A DNA stretch of 64,000 bases from UBA877 sp034436335 (GTDB taxonomy: Bacteria > Chloroflexota > Anaerolineae > Anaerolineales > Villigracilaceae), in the NCBI GenBank assembly GCA_034436335.1, contig DAOTVO010000037.1, positions 1 through 64,000 on the forward strand, written 5' to 3'. Made by a program: the position numbers and the translations under genes. Positions within the stretch are counted from its first letter, which is position 1; every line of letters begins with the position of its first letter. Positions 7,602 to 16,417 of the stretch are shown piece by piece. The notes under the pieces are model-generated. The model was given only the letters and a program-made list of their open reading frames with translations. It did not search any database and had not been told where the DNA came from.

Positions 7602-7949
7602 ATGGGCGAAGAAACAACCACTCTCGGAACGATTTTCATTTCCCCGAAAGCCGTTGCGACGATTGCTTACCACGCCACCCTGCAATCCTATGGCGTGGTG
7701 GGCCTGGCGCCAAAGAACCTTGCCGAAGGGCTTTCCATCACCAAGGAGCCTACACGCGGGATTTCGGTGCATTATGACGGCAGCAATCTGGATATAGACA
7801 TTCACATCATCGTGGAATACGGCACGCGCATCAGTTCGGTAGCCGAGAGCGTCGCCAATGCTGTGCGCTACAACGTGGAAAAAATCGTCGGCATGCCGGT
7901 ACGAAACGTCAATGTCCACATTCACGGACTGCGCGTCAGCAACGGCTGA
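7602..7949 (+). CDS. Asp23/Gls24 family envelope protein
   Basis: 115 aa, a complete Asp23/Gls24 (DUF322) domain protein like Bacillus YloU. It begins MGEETTTLGTIFISPKAVATIA and contains the family core with a VEYGTRISSVAESVANAVRY-type helix and the closing VRNVNVHIHGLRV. Members are small, often membrane-associated via partners, and are linked to envelope stress and fatty-acid metabolism. A good AGAAGGA ribosome site precedes it. It is followed after 27 nt by fakA, a conserved pairing. Confidence 0.92.
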   Translation: MGEETTTLGTIFISPKAVATIAYHATLQSYGVVGLAPKNLAEGLSITKEPTRGISVHYDGSNLDIDIHIIVEYGTRISSVAESVANAVRYNVEKIVGMPVRNVNVHIHGLRVSNG

Positions 7950-7976
7950 AATTCATTTACTGGAGATTTTCTTATC

Positions 7977-9647
7977 ATGAACTTGGACGAAATGAATAGA
8001 GCGGAGATGGTGAAATACGAACCGGTGGACGGCCAGATGCTCAAGAAACTGGTTGAGGCCGGACTGCTTTGGCTGCGCGCCAATCAGCAAACCGTCAATG
8101 CCCTGAATGTCTTTCCGGTGCCAGACGGCGATACAGGCACCAACATGGTGTTGACCATGCAATCGGCCTACAACGAAATTGACGACCTCGGTCATCGCAA
8201 CGTGGGACAGATGGCTGCGGCGGTATCGCAGGGCGCGCTGATGGGAGCGCGCGGCAATTCGGGCGTCATCCTCTCCCAACTGTGGCGCGGTTTTGCCCGC
8301 GCCCTGCACGGGGCAGAAATTCTCGATGGCCTGTCGCTGGTGCGCGCCTTCGCCGAGGCGCGCGATACCGCCTATAAGGGCGTCGTCCGGCCGGTGGAGG
8401 GGACCATTCTGACGGTGGCAAAGGATGTCGCCGCGGCCGCCGAGCAGGCGCTGCACGAGACAGACGACCCGGCAGAAATTCTGGCGCGCGTCGTCCCCGC
8501 CGCCGACGCCTCGGTGCAGCGGACGCCCGAACTGCTTCCCGTTCTGAAACAGGCCGGCGTGGTCGATTCGGGCGGCAAGGGCCTGTTCTTCATTCTCGAA
8601 GGAATGCTGCGATTCATCCAGGGTGAACCGCTGGACGCGCCGGTCGCTGCCGTTCAGCCGCTTTCTGCGATGAAATTGGAGAACACCATGGAATCCGTCG
8701 AACCCGGTCAGGACTACGAAGTGGTGGTGGATTTCATCCCCGCCCAGGAGTTGAACCTTTCGTCCTTCTATGGGGACCTGGAAAAGATGGGCACGTCCAT
8801 TCAGGTCGGCGAAGGCGAAGGCATGTACCGCATGCACATACACGTTCCTACCGAAAAACGCTACGAGCCGATTGATTACATCATGGGGCTGGGGACGATT
8901 ACCAAAGTGGCCATTGAAAATTTGGTGGCGCAAATGGATATGCTCGACCGCAAGGCCTACAAACGCATCGAACTGACCCCCATCGAGGCCGGTCAAATTG
9001 CCGTGGTGGCCGTTTCGCCGGGCATTGGGCTTTCACGGGTGTTTGCCAGTTTGGGGGCGGCGGCCATCGTGGAGGGCGGGCAGACCATGAACCCCTCCAC
9101 CAAGGATATTCTCGAGGCTTTCGAGAATCTGCCCACCGATAAGGTCATCATCCTGCCCAATAACAAGAACATCATTCTGGCCGCCCAGCAAGCCAAAGAA
9201 GTGACGGTCAAGCAGGTGGAAATCGTCCCCTCGCGCAACATTCCGCAGGGCCTGGTGGCGATGATGCACCTGAACCCGGATGGCGAGATAGGGGCAGTCG
9301 CTGCGAAGATGAAGCGCGCCATGGAGGAGGTGATTGCCATCGAAGTAACCACCGCGACCCGCTCGGTGGAAATTGACGGCGTGGCCGTGGAAAAGGGGCA
9401 TGTCATCGCCCTCATCAACGGCAAACTGCAAGTTTCGACCGACTCGGTGGAAAAAGCCTGCCTGCAAGCCCTGGAAAAGGTCAACGCCGCCGAGTACGAA
9501 CTCATCACCCTGTTCCACGGCGAAGATATGCCGGCCGCGGAAGCCAACCGCATTGCGGACGTTATCCGCGCCGCTTATCCGGCCCAGGAAATCGAATTAC
9601 AGGACGGCGGACAGCCGCATTATCAATTCATCATCTCTGTCGAATAG
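7977..9647 (+). CDS. fakA: Fatty acid kinase subunit A (DAK2/YloV)
   Basis: 556 aa, the expected length. The N-terminal DAK2 nucleotide-binding domain has NVFPVPDGDTGTNM at about 44-57, with the Asp residues that bind Mg-ATP, and GARGNSGVILSQLWRGF. The C-terminal half (DAK1-like/DegV-interacting) carries VDSGGKGLFF and PNNKNIILAA. FakA phosphorylates fatty acids presented by FakB for incorporation into phospholipids or regulation. The immediate downstream gene is a DegV-family FakB, and plsY lies about 19 kb further on in the window. The family assignment is secure; the pathway role is by homology. Confidence 0.93.
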   Translation: MNLDEMNRAEMVKYEPVDGQMLKKLVEAGLLWLRANQQTVNALNVFPVPDGDTGTNMVLTMQSAYNEIDDLGHRNVGQMAAAVSQGALMGARGNSGVILSQLWRGFARALHGAEILDGLSLVRAFAEARDTAYKGVVRPVEGTILTVAKDVAAAAEQALHETDDPAEILARVVPAADASVQRTPELLPVLKQAGVVDSGGKGLFFILEGMLRFIQGEPLDAPVAAVQPLSAMKLENTMESVEPGQDYEVVVDFIPAQELNLSSFYGDLEKMGTSIQVGEGEGMYRMHIHVPTEKRYEPIDYIMGLGTITKVAIENLVAQMDMLDRKAYKRIELTPIEAGQIAVVAVSPGIGLSRVFASLGAAAIVEGGQTMNPSTKDILEAFENLPTDKVIILPNNKNIILAAQQAKEVTVKQVEIVPSRNIPQGLVAMMHLNPDGEIGAVAAKMKRAMEEVIAIEVTTATRSVEIDGVAVEKGHVIALINGKLQVSTDSVEKACLQALEKVNAAEYELITLFHGEDMPAAEANRIADVIRAAYPAQEIELQDGGQPHYQFIISVE

Positions 9648-9659
9648 AAAGCGCGCCTG

Positions 9660-10496
9660 ATGAACATCGGCCTGGTCACAGATAGCACGGCAGATATTCC
9701 CCGCGAAGCGCAGGAACGATACGGAATCGAGGTCGTGCCGGCGCTGGTCAACATCAACGGCAGAAGTTACGAAGACGGCATTGACATCAGCCGGGAGGAG
9801 TTCTACACCATCCTGCCCCGGCTGAACCCGCCGCCGACCACCTCCGCCCCCTCGGTGGGCGCGTTTCAGAAGCGTTATGAGAAACTATTCAACAGCGGGG
9901 CCAAAGAGGTGATTTCCATTCACGCCGCCAACGCGTTGAGCGGCATTTTCAACGCCGCCCGCCTGGCCGCCCAAGACTTTGGCGAGGCCGTCAAAGTGTT
10001 GGATAGCGGGCAATTGAGCCTGGGGATTGGCTTTCAGGTGCTCGCGGCAGCCGAAGGGATCGCCAGCGGGATGGGCATGAAAGAGATATTGACTCTGGTC
10101 GCAAGCGTCCGAGAGCGGGTGCGGGTGGCGGCGCTCCTCGATTCGATGGAGTACATCCGGCGCAGTGGACGCGTTTCGTGGGCCAAAGCCATGATTGGCG
10201 CGCTGCTACATCTCCAGCCGCTCGTGGAATTACGTCACGGAGTCGTTCACCGGCTGGGACAGGCGCGCACGCGTCTGCAAGGCATTGCCCGTCTGACCGA
10301 AATGCTGCAGTCGCTCGCCCCGCTTGAAAGGCTGGCCATCCTGCACACGAACGCCGAAGCGGCCGCCCGTCAGTTGCTGGAAGACATAAAATCGCTGACC
10401 CCCACACCGCCGTTCATCGTCAACGTGACGACGGCCATCGGCACGCACGTCGGCCCGAACGGGCTGGGCTTTGCCGCCGTGCCGCTCTCCTCCTAA
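9660..10496 (+). CDS. DegV family fatty acid-binding protein (FakB-like)
   Basis: 278 aa. It has the DegV signature start MNIGLVTDSTADIP, TSAPSVGAF (lipid-carboxylate contact region), ISIHAANALSGIF and a conserved DSGQLSLGIGFQV. DegV proteins hold one fatty acid and present it to FakA. It lies 12 nt after fakA, so the kinase and its carrier are made together. The chain-length or saturation preference cannot be predicted. A candidate terminator follows at 10514-10560. Confidence 0.92.
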   Translation: MNIGLVTDSTADIPREAQERYGIEVVPALVNINGRSYEDGIDISREEFYTILPRLNPPPTTSAPSVGAFQKRYEKLFNSGAKEVISIHAANALSGIFNAARLAAQDFGEAVKVLDSGQLSLGIGFQVLAAAEGIASGMGMKEILTLVASVRERVRVAALLDSMEYIRRSGRVSWAKAMIGALLHLQPLVELRHGVVHRLGQARTRLQGIARLTEMLQSLAPLERLAILHTNAEAAARQLLEDIKSLTPTPPFIVNVTTAIGTHVGPNGLGFAAVPLSS

Positions 10497-10513
10497 TGCA
10501 TGGCCTTAAACAG

Positions 10514-10560
10514 AACATCTTACGGCTAAATTTCAAGACGCCGCAGGATGTTTTTGTTTT
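10514..10560 (+). terminator. Candidate terminator behind fakB
   Basis: AACATC pairs with GATGTT and an inner CGGC with GCCG, followed by TTTGTTTT. The stem is interrupted, so the call is modest. Confidence 0.4.
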
Positions 10561-10569
10561 CAAGAAAGC

Positions 10570-11193
10570 CTATTCCAGGTAATAAGCCATGCGCTGTAAG
10601 CCCACCGCCGGGTCAATATACTGAACGCGCACATCTTTGGGGACATTCAAACTGATAGGCGCATAGTTTAAAATCGCCTTGACTCCCGCCTCGATAAGTT
10701 GATTGGCCACCTCCTGGGCAGCCGAATCCGGGACGCATAGCATGGCAATTTTGATGCCTGCCTCGCGAATCTTTTCGATCATGACAGCCGTATCAAAGAT
10801 GGTAAACTCTCCCGCCTGCTGGCCAATCTTCTGAGGGTCGTTATCGAAGACCATTGCCACGCGAAAACCCCGGTCTTTGAAGCCCTGATAGCGCGCCAGG
10901 GCGTGTCCCATATCGCCCATGCCAACGATGGCGAGATCCCAGACCTTTTCGATGTTCAGAATTTCGGATAGTTTCTTGACCAAAAAGTCAATGCTGTAGC
11001 CTGTTCCCTGCTTGCCGAATTCGCCAAACTGCGAGAGGTCCTTACGAATCTGCGCCGCAGAAATGCCGAGACGCTCTCCCAATTCTTGAGAGGAGGTTGT
11101 GGCCTTACCCTTCGATTTCATGTGCTGCAGGGCGCGCAGATAAACCGGCAGGCGGCTGACGATGATGTCGGGGATTTGTTTTTTATCGGGCAT
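10570..11193 (-). CDS. rex: Redox-sensing transcriptional repressor Rex
   Basis: 207 aa, a full-length Rex. The winged-helix DNA-binding domain covers about 1-80 (IVSRLPVYLRAL, ISAAQIRKDLSQFGEFGKQGTGY). The Rossmann NADH domain follows with AIVGMGDMGHALARY in place of the commoner GVGNLGxAL, and CVPDSAAQEVANQLIEAG. Rex represses fermentation and respiration genes and is released by NADH. It is a single gene with its own promoter at 11225-11253. I looked for a TTGTGAA/TTCACAA-type operator upstream of rex itself and did not find a convincing one, so autoregulation is not supported. Confidence 0.95.
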   Translation of the reverse strand: MPDKKQIPDIIVSRLPVYLRALQHMKSKGKATTSSQELGERLGISAAQIRKDLSQFGEFGKQGTGYSIDFLVKKLSEILNIEKVWDLAIVGMGDMGHALARYQGFKDRGFRVAMVFDNDPQKIGQQAGEFTIFDTAVMIEKIREAGIKIAMLCVPDSAAQEVANQLIEAGVKAILNYAPISLNVPKDVRVQYIDPAVGLQRMAYYLE

Positions 11194-11224
11194 ATCTCAC
11201 TCACCGGAAAGAAGATTTTGGCAA

Positions 11225-11253
11225 ACTTTAACATAAAGACTGCGTTTCGGCAA
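11225..11253 (-). promoter_or_regulatory. Promoter of rex
   Basis: TTGCCG, 17 bp spacer, TAAAGT on the minus strand, about 30 nt before the rex ATG, with a GGTGAG ribosome site between. Confidence 0.6.
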
Positions 11254-11344
11254 TCTCTATTACCGAGGTTCGGACATTGATATTTTCAGCCGCGGATTGT
11301 GCGCATTCTTATCAGTATTTTACTTCATGTCTGCCGCCGAAGGC

Positions 11345-11572
11345 TTATCTCTTCGCCGCGCTCCACCAGCCCAGGGCAAGCAACAACGCGGCCAGCACCG
11401 CGAGAAAAACGGCATTCGCCAGCCAGGCCAGCCAGGCGGCCACAGCGGCCAGAATGGCTGTAATGCCTCCCAGGAGCAGCCAGAGACTCTTCTTCTGCCG
11501 ATAGCGGATAAAAGCCCCGCCCGCCATTCCCAGGCAAATCAAAGAGACGATAATTCGGCCGACCAGGTCCAT
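11345..11572 (-). CDS. Small two-helix membrane protein, unknown
   Basis: 75 aa, almost entirely hydrophobic, with two or three short membrane segments separated by a RYRQKK basic turn at about residues 23-28 and ending SAAKR. I do not recognise a family. It is kept as real because of a strong ribosome site (AGAAGGAGATGC) before the ATG and its position 30 nt behind the carotenoid hydratase gene on the same strand, which suggests membership of that operon. Confidence 0.6.
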   Translation of the reverse strand: MDLVGRIIVSLICLGMAGGAFIRYRQKKSLWLLLGGITAILAAVAAWLAWLANAVFLAVLAALLLALGWWSAAKR

Positions 11573-11602
11573 TTTTGCATCTCCTTCTGTAAACGGTTAC
11601 AG

Positions 11603-12373
11603 TTATGAATGATTATCCCCTATTTTCAGCCAGCCTGCAATTCCCCAAGGGGTCATAGCCATCAAACCTGCCAACGCGATGGCCGGTTGATACGCCATCA
11701 CGACCGTCACCGTGCCCGCTCCAGTGACCAGGTAACTGAGCAGCGCCAGCGGGTCGAGCGGCGGGGAGGGGCGGCGCGCCGCTCCCCCGGCCAGGAACAG
11801 GAAAACGGTCAGCGCGGCGAAGGTGGTCAGCCACCAGCCGAAGAAATTCTGCAGAGGGACGCCGAAATAAGCGCCCTCGACCTCCCAGACCCAATGCCCG
11901 GCGGCGACCATCATCGGGTCCATGACCACATCCCAGGCAGTCATCGCCACTCCGCCCGCCAAACCGATGGTCAGAATCCGCTGCCAACGCTTCCAGCCGG
12001 AGGGGGTCAGCCGGTCGGCAATGACGTAGGAAGCGTACATCATCATAAACCAGGCCACGGGAATCAGGTACGGCACAAGGCCCAGAAAACGCGGCCCCAG
12101 TTTGTCGGTGTAGTGATACGGCCCATAGACCCAGCCGGTAGCAACGCCCACCGACTCGAAGGCAAGGCTGACAGCAAAAACGACCGCCAGCATGAGCAGG
12201 GCCTGTTTCCAGCCGTGACGCTGGGCAGCGTGCAGCAGGGCAAAAGCGAAGCCCGTCAGCGTGGTAAGCGGGGTCACAAAGTAGGGCGGAATGCCCCCGC
12301 TCAGCACGCTGATGACCGAATAGGCCGTCAGCAGGGCATACAGCCCAAGCAGGACAATCAAAACTCGCTTCAT
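11603..12373 (-). CDS. CruF-like carotenoid hydratase (DUF422)
   Basis: 256 aa integral membrane protein with about seven to eight helices. The DUF422/CruF signature includes FESVGVATGWVYGPYHY, LVPYLIPVAWFMMMYASY, and AWDVVMDPMMVAAGHWVW with conserved acidic residues. The family comprises bisanhydrobacterioruberin/gamma-carotene hydratases that add water to the end of a carotenoid chain. The start at 12373 overlaps the stop of the upstream beta-helix gene by four bases (ATGA), so translation is coupled. No other carotenoid gene lies in the window. The specific substrate is an inference. Confidence 0.82.
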   Translation of the reverse strand: MKRVLIVLLGLYALLTAYSVISVLSGGIPPYFVTPLTTLTGFAFALLHAAQRHGWKQALLMLAVVFAVSLAFESVGVATGWVYGPYHYTDKLGPRFLGLVPYLIPVAWFMMMYASYVIADRLTPSGWKRWQRILTIGLAGGVAMTAWDVVMDPMMVAAGHWVWEVEGAYFGVPLQNFFGWWLTTFAALTVFLFLAGGAARRPSPPLDPLALLSYLVTGAGTVTVVMAYQPAIALAGLMAMTPWGIAGWLKIGDNHS

Positions 12374-13629
12374 TGGGTCTCCTCGTTCTCTTCCAAAAGA
12401 GTCTCTTCGGCGCCTGTCAGATCGAAGGAGTCGCCGTTCTTTTCCAAGCGGTTGCGTCGAAAGAGATGTCGCCGCGGCGCAGGAGCAGGCAGGCCCCATT
12501 CGCCCGATACGGGCAGAGGACGGACGCCGTGGTCCTGGTCGGCGGCCAGCCGCACGGCAACCCGATTGTCGCGCAGCAGATTCTCCTCCACCAGCCAGTC
12601 GCGGCTGGTATCGTTGTCCGGCACAGCCGTCTCGAAGTCCGGGATGCGCTTTGACCAGAGCAGCAGGCCATAGGCGTTGCCCGCCAGCGTGTTCCCGCGC
12701 ACGCGAAACCCGACGCCGTTCTCAACGGCGATGCCCGCCCGACGGTTTTCATTGATTTGGTTGCCTTCCAGCACGCCATTTTGTGAAAACCCCAGCCAGA
12801 ATCCGTAGTTACAGCGGTTCGCCAGATTGTCGCGAAAGATATTGCCACGGCTGAAGGTGGCTTCGAAGGCGATGTTCGGACTCCAGGAGGCATCGTTCTG
12901 TTCGAACAGGTTATCGTCACAGCCGAACGGTTCAAACTGCGGCGTCAGCCCGGCGAGGAAGAAACCATCGCCGCTCATGCGCGCCAGATTGCGCCGAAAA
13001 ACGTTGCGACAGGAAGCGTGCACGATGAGGAAGCCAGCCGCGTCAGCGCCCATGTGACCGAGGCGCTCGCCGCGCGGCTCCCAGCGGCAACAATAATCGG
13101 CAACGTTGTTTTCGTACAAACTGTCACTGGTTTCGTAAAGATGAACCCCCCAGCCGGAGCAGTAACTGGCGTTATTTTCGCGCACGGTGAGACGGCGGCA
13201 GTGGTAGGCGTACATGCCGGTCATCTGGTGCATGAGGTCGTTGCGGAGGATGAAACCGCCGCGCACGTCCCGAAGCAGGATTCCCCCGCCGTATGCGGAA
13301 TCGGCGTCCTTCCAGATGTCGAGGAAGACGGTGTTGGGGGCGGCTTCTGCGGTAGCCGTCACCTGGCAATCTGAAATCGTCAGGTTGGAACAATCCTGCG
13401 CGTAGATGCCGTGATAGTACTCTATCAGGCGCACGTTGCGGACCGTGACATTGGCGCGGCCCTGGATAAGGAGTCCCCGTCCCTGCCGTCCCGCGCCGAC
13501 CAGCAATGCGCCGTTCCCGTCCAGCGTCACGCCGTCGGCGGCGATGGTCAACCCGTTGGGCAGAAAGTAGACCCCGGGAGTCAGGGTGGTATCAGCAGTG
13601 ATGACGGCGCCGTCAGCAGGGATAAGCAC
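12370..13629 (-). CDS. Right-handed parallel beta-helix protein
   Basis: 419 aa. It consists of successive NosD/PbH1-type rungs, for example GITLDGN-like GVTLDGNGALLVG, NVTVRNVRLIEYYHGIY, NLTISDCQVT, LYENNVADYC, NIFRDNLANRCNYGFWLGFS and VLEGNQINENRRAGIAVENG. Such folds are typical of polysaccharide-acting or periplasmic repeat proteins, but there is no signal peptide here. It starts with GTG, supported by a GAGGAG site 7 nt upstream. Its stop overlaps the CruF-like gene, an unexpected partner. No catalytic motif is identifiable. Confidence 0.8.
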   Translation of the reverse strand: MLIPADGAVITADTTLTPGVYFLPNGLTIAADGVTLDGNGALLVGAGRQGRGLLIQGRANVTVRNVRLIEYYHGIYAQDCSNLTISDCQVTATAEAAPNTVFLDIWKDADSAYGGGILLRDVRGGFILRNDLMHQMTGMYAYHCRRLTVRENNASYCSGWGVHLYETSDSLYENNVADYCCRWEPRGERLGHMGADAAGFLIVHASCRNVFRRNLARMSGDGFFLAGLTPQFEPFGCDDNLFEQNDASWSPNIAFEATFSRGNIFRDNLANRCNYGFWLGFSQNGVLEGNQINENRRAGIAVENGVGFRVRGNTLAGNAYGLLLWSKRIPDFETAVPDNDTSRDWLVEENLLRDNRVAVRLAADQDHGVRPLPVSGEWGLPAPAPRRHLFRRNRLEKNGDSFDLTGAEETLLEENEETQ

Positions 13630-13869
13630 AGGAATCTCCTCGAAAAGTGTTGGAAAATTCCGATTCGCCGGAGATAGAAGGAGATGGACAAGGCTGGTCT
13701 GGCGTTTCTAGAGCCAAGGTCGGGCAACTCCCGTTTATCTCCGTTCATTAGTGGTTATTTAAAACGCTCTTTCAGGGTAGATTCTACCCGATTCGGGCGC
13801 GGCAGGCGAACGGTCCGGAGAACCGTTTGCGGCAGGAAGGGGTTACAAGTTACTGGGGAGGCCACCCAT

Positions 13870-13897
13870 TTGCAGAACGTCCGGTTGGGTGTATACT
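13870..13897 (+). promoter_or_regulatory. Promoter of the 13931-16219 operon
   Basis: TTGCAG, 16 bp spacer, TATACT, with a predicted start about 27 nt before the ATG at 13931, where AAAAGGAG serves as ribosome site. The rest of 13630-13869 holds only small hairpins (for example GGGTAG/CTACCC near 13777) and no gene. Confidence 0.65.
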
Positions 13898-13930
13898 CAC
13901 GCAGCAAATTCCATAAAAGGAGTTTCCGAA

Positions 13931-14836
13931 ATGAAACGAGCAGTCAGCATCAGCCTTGGGTCATCCAAACGCAACAAGGCGGTGGTGGTCAACTTGCTTG
14001 GGGAGGAAGTCAGCATCGAGCGCATCGGCACCGATGGCGATATGGAGGCCGCGGCGCTGAAATACAAGGAACTCGACGGCAAGGTAGATGCCTTTGGCGT
14101 GGGCGGGGCCGACCTGGGCCTGCTGGTGGATGACAAGTGGTATCCGCTCTATTCGGTCAACAAGATGGTGCGCTTCGTCAAACAGACGCCCATCGTGGAT
14201 GGGACAGGGCTGAAAATCACGCTTGAGAAGAAAGCCGCTCCGTTCCTGGACCAGCATATCAAGGACTACATTGACGCGCGTGGCCGGAAGGCGTTTATCA
14301 TGACCGGCGCAGACCGCTGGGGGCTGACCCGCTCCTTCCTGGACGCCGGCTATGAATGCACTTTTGGCGATTTCATGTTTTCGCTGGGACTCAACATTCC
14401 GCTCCACACCGAAAAGCAATTGAAGACGCTGGCGGCGCTGGTGATGCCGATTGCCGGGCGCCTGCCTTTCGAGTGGGTCTATCCCACCGGCGAGAAGCAG
14501 GAGGAGCGCAAGCCCAAGTACCCCAAGTGGTTCCAATGGGCGACGGTGGTGGCGGGAGACTGTCACTACATCAAGCGCTACATGCCCGACGATATGCAGG
14601 GCAAAGTGGTGGTGACCAACACCACCACAGAGGCCGACACGGAACTCTTCCGCAAGTGCGGGGTCAAGTATCTGGTGACGACCACGCCGGTGCTGGAGGG
14701 CCGTTCGTTTGGGACGAACATGATGGAATCGGCGCTGATTGCCGCTTCGGGCAAGGGACGCGTGCTGACCCACGCCGAGTACGAGGAATTGTTGGCCCAA
14801 CTCAACTTTGAGCCGACCCTGCAAGAACTCAATTGA
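13931..14836 (+). CDS. Conserved protein of the so-called quinate 5-dehydrogenase family
   Basis: 301 aa. It begins MKRAVSISLGSSKRNKAVVV and carries ERIGTDGD (about 34-41), KVDAFGVGGADLGL (57-70), FIMTGADRWGLTRSF and SFGTNMMESALIAASGK. From memory, close relatives in Chloroflexi and Firmicutes are labelled quinate 5-dehydrogenase, but I know of no biochemical support and see no clear dinucleotide-binding loop beyond GVGGAD. The start is fixed by an AAAAGGAG site; a longer frame reading to 13889 lacks one. It heads a three-gene operon with a nucleotidyltransferase and a PAP2 phosphatase, which would better suit nucleotide- or lipid-linked sugar chemistry. Confidence 0.7.
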   Translation: MKRAVSISLGSSKRNKAVVVNLLGEEVSIERIGTDGDMEAAALKYKELDGKVDAFGVGGADLGLLVDDKWYPLYSVNKMVRFVKQTPIVDGTGLKITLEKKAAPFLDQHIKDYIDARGRKAFIMTGADRWGLTRSFLDAGYECTFGDFMFSLGLNIPLHTEKQLKTLAALVMPIAGRLPFEWVYPTGEKQEERKPKYPKWFQWATVVAGDCHYIKRYMPDDMQGKVVVTNTTTEADTELFRKCGVKYLVTTTPVLEGRSFGTNMMESALIAASGKGRVLTHAEYEELLAQLNFEPTLQELN

Positions 14837-14858
14837 ATTAACTTCCAAGGAGGATGTT

Positions 14859-15701
14859 ATGGATGCAATCGTCACCGCGGGCGGGATTCCGCTTCCCCAG
14901 GAGCCTCTCTACACAGAAACGAAGGGTCACAATAAAGCCCTGCTGGAAATCGCCGGCAAGCCGATGATTCAATGGGTGCTGGACGCACTGGGCGAAGCGA
15001 AGACGATTGACAATGTCATCGTCGTCGGTTTGACCGAGAAAACCGGCCTGACCTGCGCCAAGCCGCTCTATTACATCCCCAATCAGGGCAAAATGCTGGA
15101 TAACTTCCGCGCCGGAGTAGAAAAGTCGCTGGAACTGGGAACAAAGAAGAAAGAGCATGTGCTCTTCGTTTCCGCAGATATTCCGGCCATCAGCGGCGAG
15201 ATGGTGGACTGGGTGGTCAACACGGCGATGGAAACGGACGAGGACGTCTATTACAACGTCATCGAGCGCGAGACGATGGAAAAACGCTTCCCTGGCTCGA
15301 AGCGGACGTGGACGAAACTTAAGGACATGGAAGTCTGCGGCGGTGATATGAACGTGGCGCGCGCCAAACTGGTGCTGGATGAGAGCGAAAACAGCATTTG
15401 GGAGAAAATTTCCAACGCCCGCAAGAGTCCGCTCAAACAGGCCGCCCTGATTGGCTTCGGCACCGCCCTACGCCTGCTCTTCGGTCAACTGACGCTTGCG
15501 CAGGCCGAAGAAGCCATCATGAAAAAACTGAACATCACCGGCCGCGCCATTGTCTGCCCGTATGCCGAGGTGGGCATGGATGTGGACAAGCCCCACCAGT
15601 TGGAAATCATCCGCGAGGATTTCAAGAAGCATCTCAAGAAGGGCAAAAAATCCGGCGGCCGGAAGTCCAAGAAGAAAGAATCTGACCAAGAGAAAGAGTG
15701 A
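14859..15701 (+). CDS. MobA/GlmU-like nucleotidyltransferase
   Basis: 280 aa. The nucleotide-binding start MDAIVTAGGIPLPQEPLY is a degenerate form of the LAGGxGTRL loop. It is followed by KALLEIAGKPMIQWVLDAL (sugar-nucleotide transferase signature) and VLFVSADIPAISGEMVDW, whose Asp matches the metal-binding D of the LLxxDxP motif. The C-terminal 25 residues are strongly basic (Lys-rich). The family transfers NMP to phosphosugars or similar acceptors; the substrate is unknown. AAGGAGGA precedes the ATG, and the stop overlaps the GTG start of the PAP2 gene. Confidence 0.75.
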   Translation: MDAIVTAGGIPLPQEPLYTETKGHNKALLEIAGKPMIQWVLDALGEAKTIDNVIVVGLTEKTGLTCAKPLYYIPNQGKMLDNFRAGVEKSLELGTKKKEHVLFVSADIPAISGEMVDWVVNTAMETDEDVYYNVIERETMEKRFPGSKRTWTKLKDMEVCGGDMNVARAKLVLDESENSIWEKISNARKSPLKQAALIGFGTALRLLFGQLTLAQAEEAIMKKLNITGRAIVCPYAEVGMDVDKPHQLEIIREDFKKHLKKGKKSGGRKSKKKESDQEKE

Positions 15702-16219
15702 ACCTGCCGCGCCTTCTCGAACTGGACGCCCGGCTCTCCGCCCGAATGCGGGTGGCCGAGCGTCCGGGCTTATTACGCAGTCTGTGCGTGTTCTTCGCCC
15801 ACTCGGGGGATTCCTGGTTCTGGTGGGCGGCTCTGGCCCTGCTGGCCTGGCGGGGAGATGAGTTCTGGCGTCCGTGGGCGTTGACCGTGCTGGCAAGCAT
15901 CATCATCCTAGCCGTCATCGTACTGATCATCAAATTTACCATCCGCCGCCGCCGGCCGGAGGGAGAGTGGGGACAGTTCTACCGTTCCACCGACCCGCAT
16001 TCGTTTCCCTCCGGGCACGCGGCGCGGGCAGTGTTGATTGCCGTCCTGGCGCTCGGCCTCGGCCCGACCTGGCTGGCGGTCATCCTGTGCCTTTGGGCGC
16101 CGCTGGTGGCGCTGGCGCGCGTGGCGATGGGGGTGCATTACCTTTCAGATATTCTTGCCGGCGCGCTGATTGGCCTGCTGGCAGGAGCAGCCGCTCTCCA
16201 GATTCATGCGCTGCTCTGA
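15698..16219 (+). CDS. PAP2 family membrane phosphatase
   Basis: 173 aa with about five membrane helices. All three PAP2 acid-phosphatase motifs are visible: KFTIRRRRPEG (motif 1, about 84-94), SFPSGH (motif 2, about 111-116), and ARVAMGVHYLSDILAG (motif 3, about 145-160). Members remove phosphate from lipid phosphates such as undecaprenyl pyrophosphate or phosphatidate. The GTG start overlaps the preceding stop (GTGA), so translation is coupled to the nucleotidyltransferase. This links the operon to lipid-carried intermediates by inference. Confidence 0.88.
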   Translation: MNLPRLLELDARLSARMRVAERPGLLRSLCVFFAHSGDSWFWWAALALLAWRGDEFWRPWALTVLASIIILAVIVLIIKFTIRRRRPEGEWGQFYRSTDPHSFPSGHAARAVLIAVLALGLGPTWLAVILCLWAPLVALARVAMGVHYLSDILAGALIGLLAGAAALQIHALL

Positions 16220-16346
16220 ACGGCCAAAATTCGTCCGCCCAAGTGTCCAAAAGTGCTTCTCGATGAGAGAAAAACAAACGGCGCTCTCCTAGGCGACCAA
16301 TTCCCTGTATCTATCCGAATCGCCGGCCGAAAATAAAGGCCGTCCG

Positions 16347-16375
16347 TTGACGCCAATTATCAGGCGCGGTATGAT
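16347..16375 (+). promoter_or_regulatory. Promoter of the PIN-TRAM gene
   Basis: TTGACG, 17 bp spacer, TATGAT. The predicted start near 16382 gives a leader of about 36 nt with CAAGGAG before the ATG at 16418. Confidence 0.75.
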
Positions 16376-16417
16376 GTGCACATTATCTTTCATTTTGATT
16401 TATTCAAGGAGTCATTT

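Noticed and set aside
11194..11280. Rex operator (TTGTGAA-N-TTCACAA type) upstream of rex
   Set aside because: No pair of such half-sites with correct spacing was found.
13684..14133. Alternative open frame overlapping the start of the 13931 gene
   Set aside because: Basic low-complexity translation, and the true frame has a good ribosome site and a conserved N-terminus.
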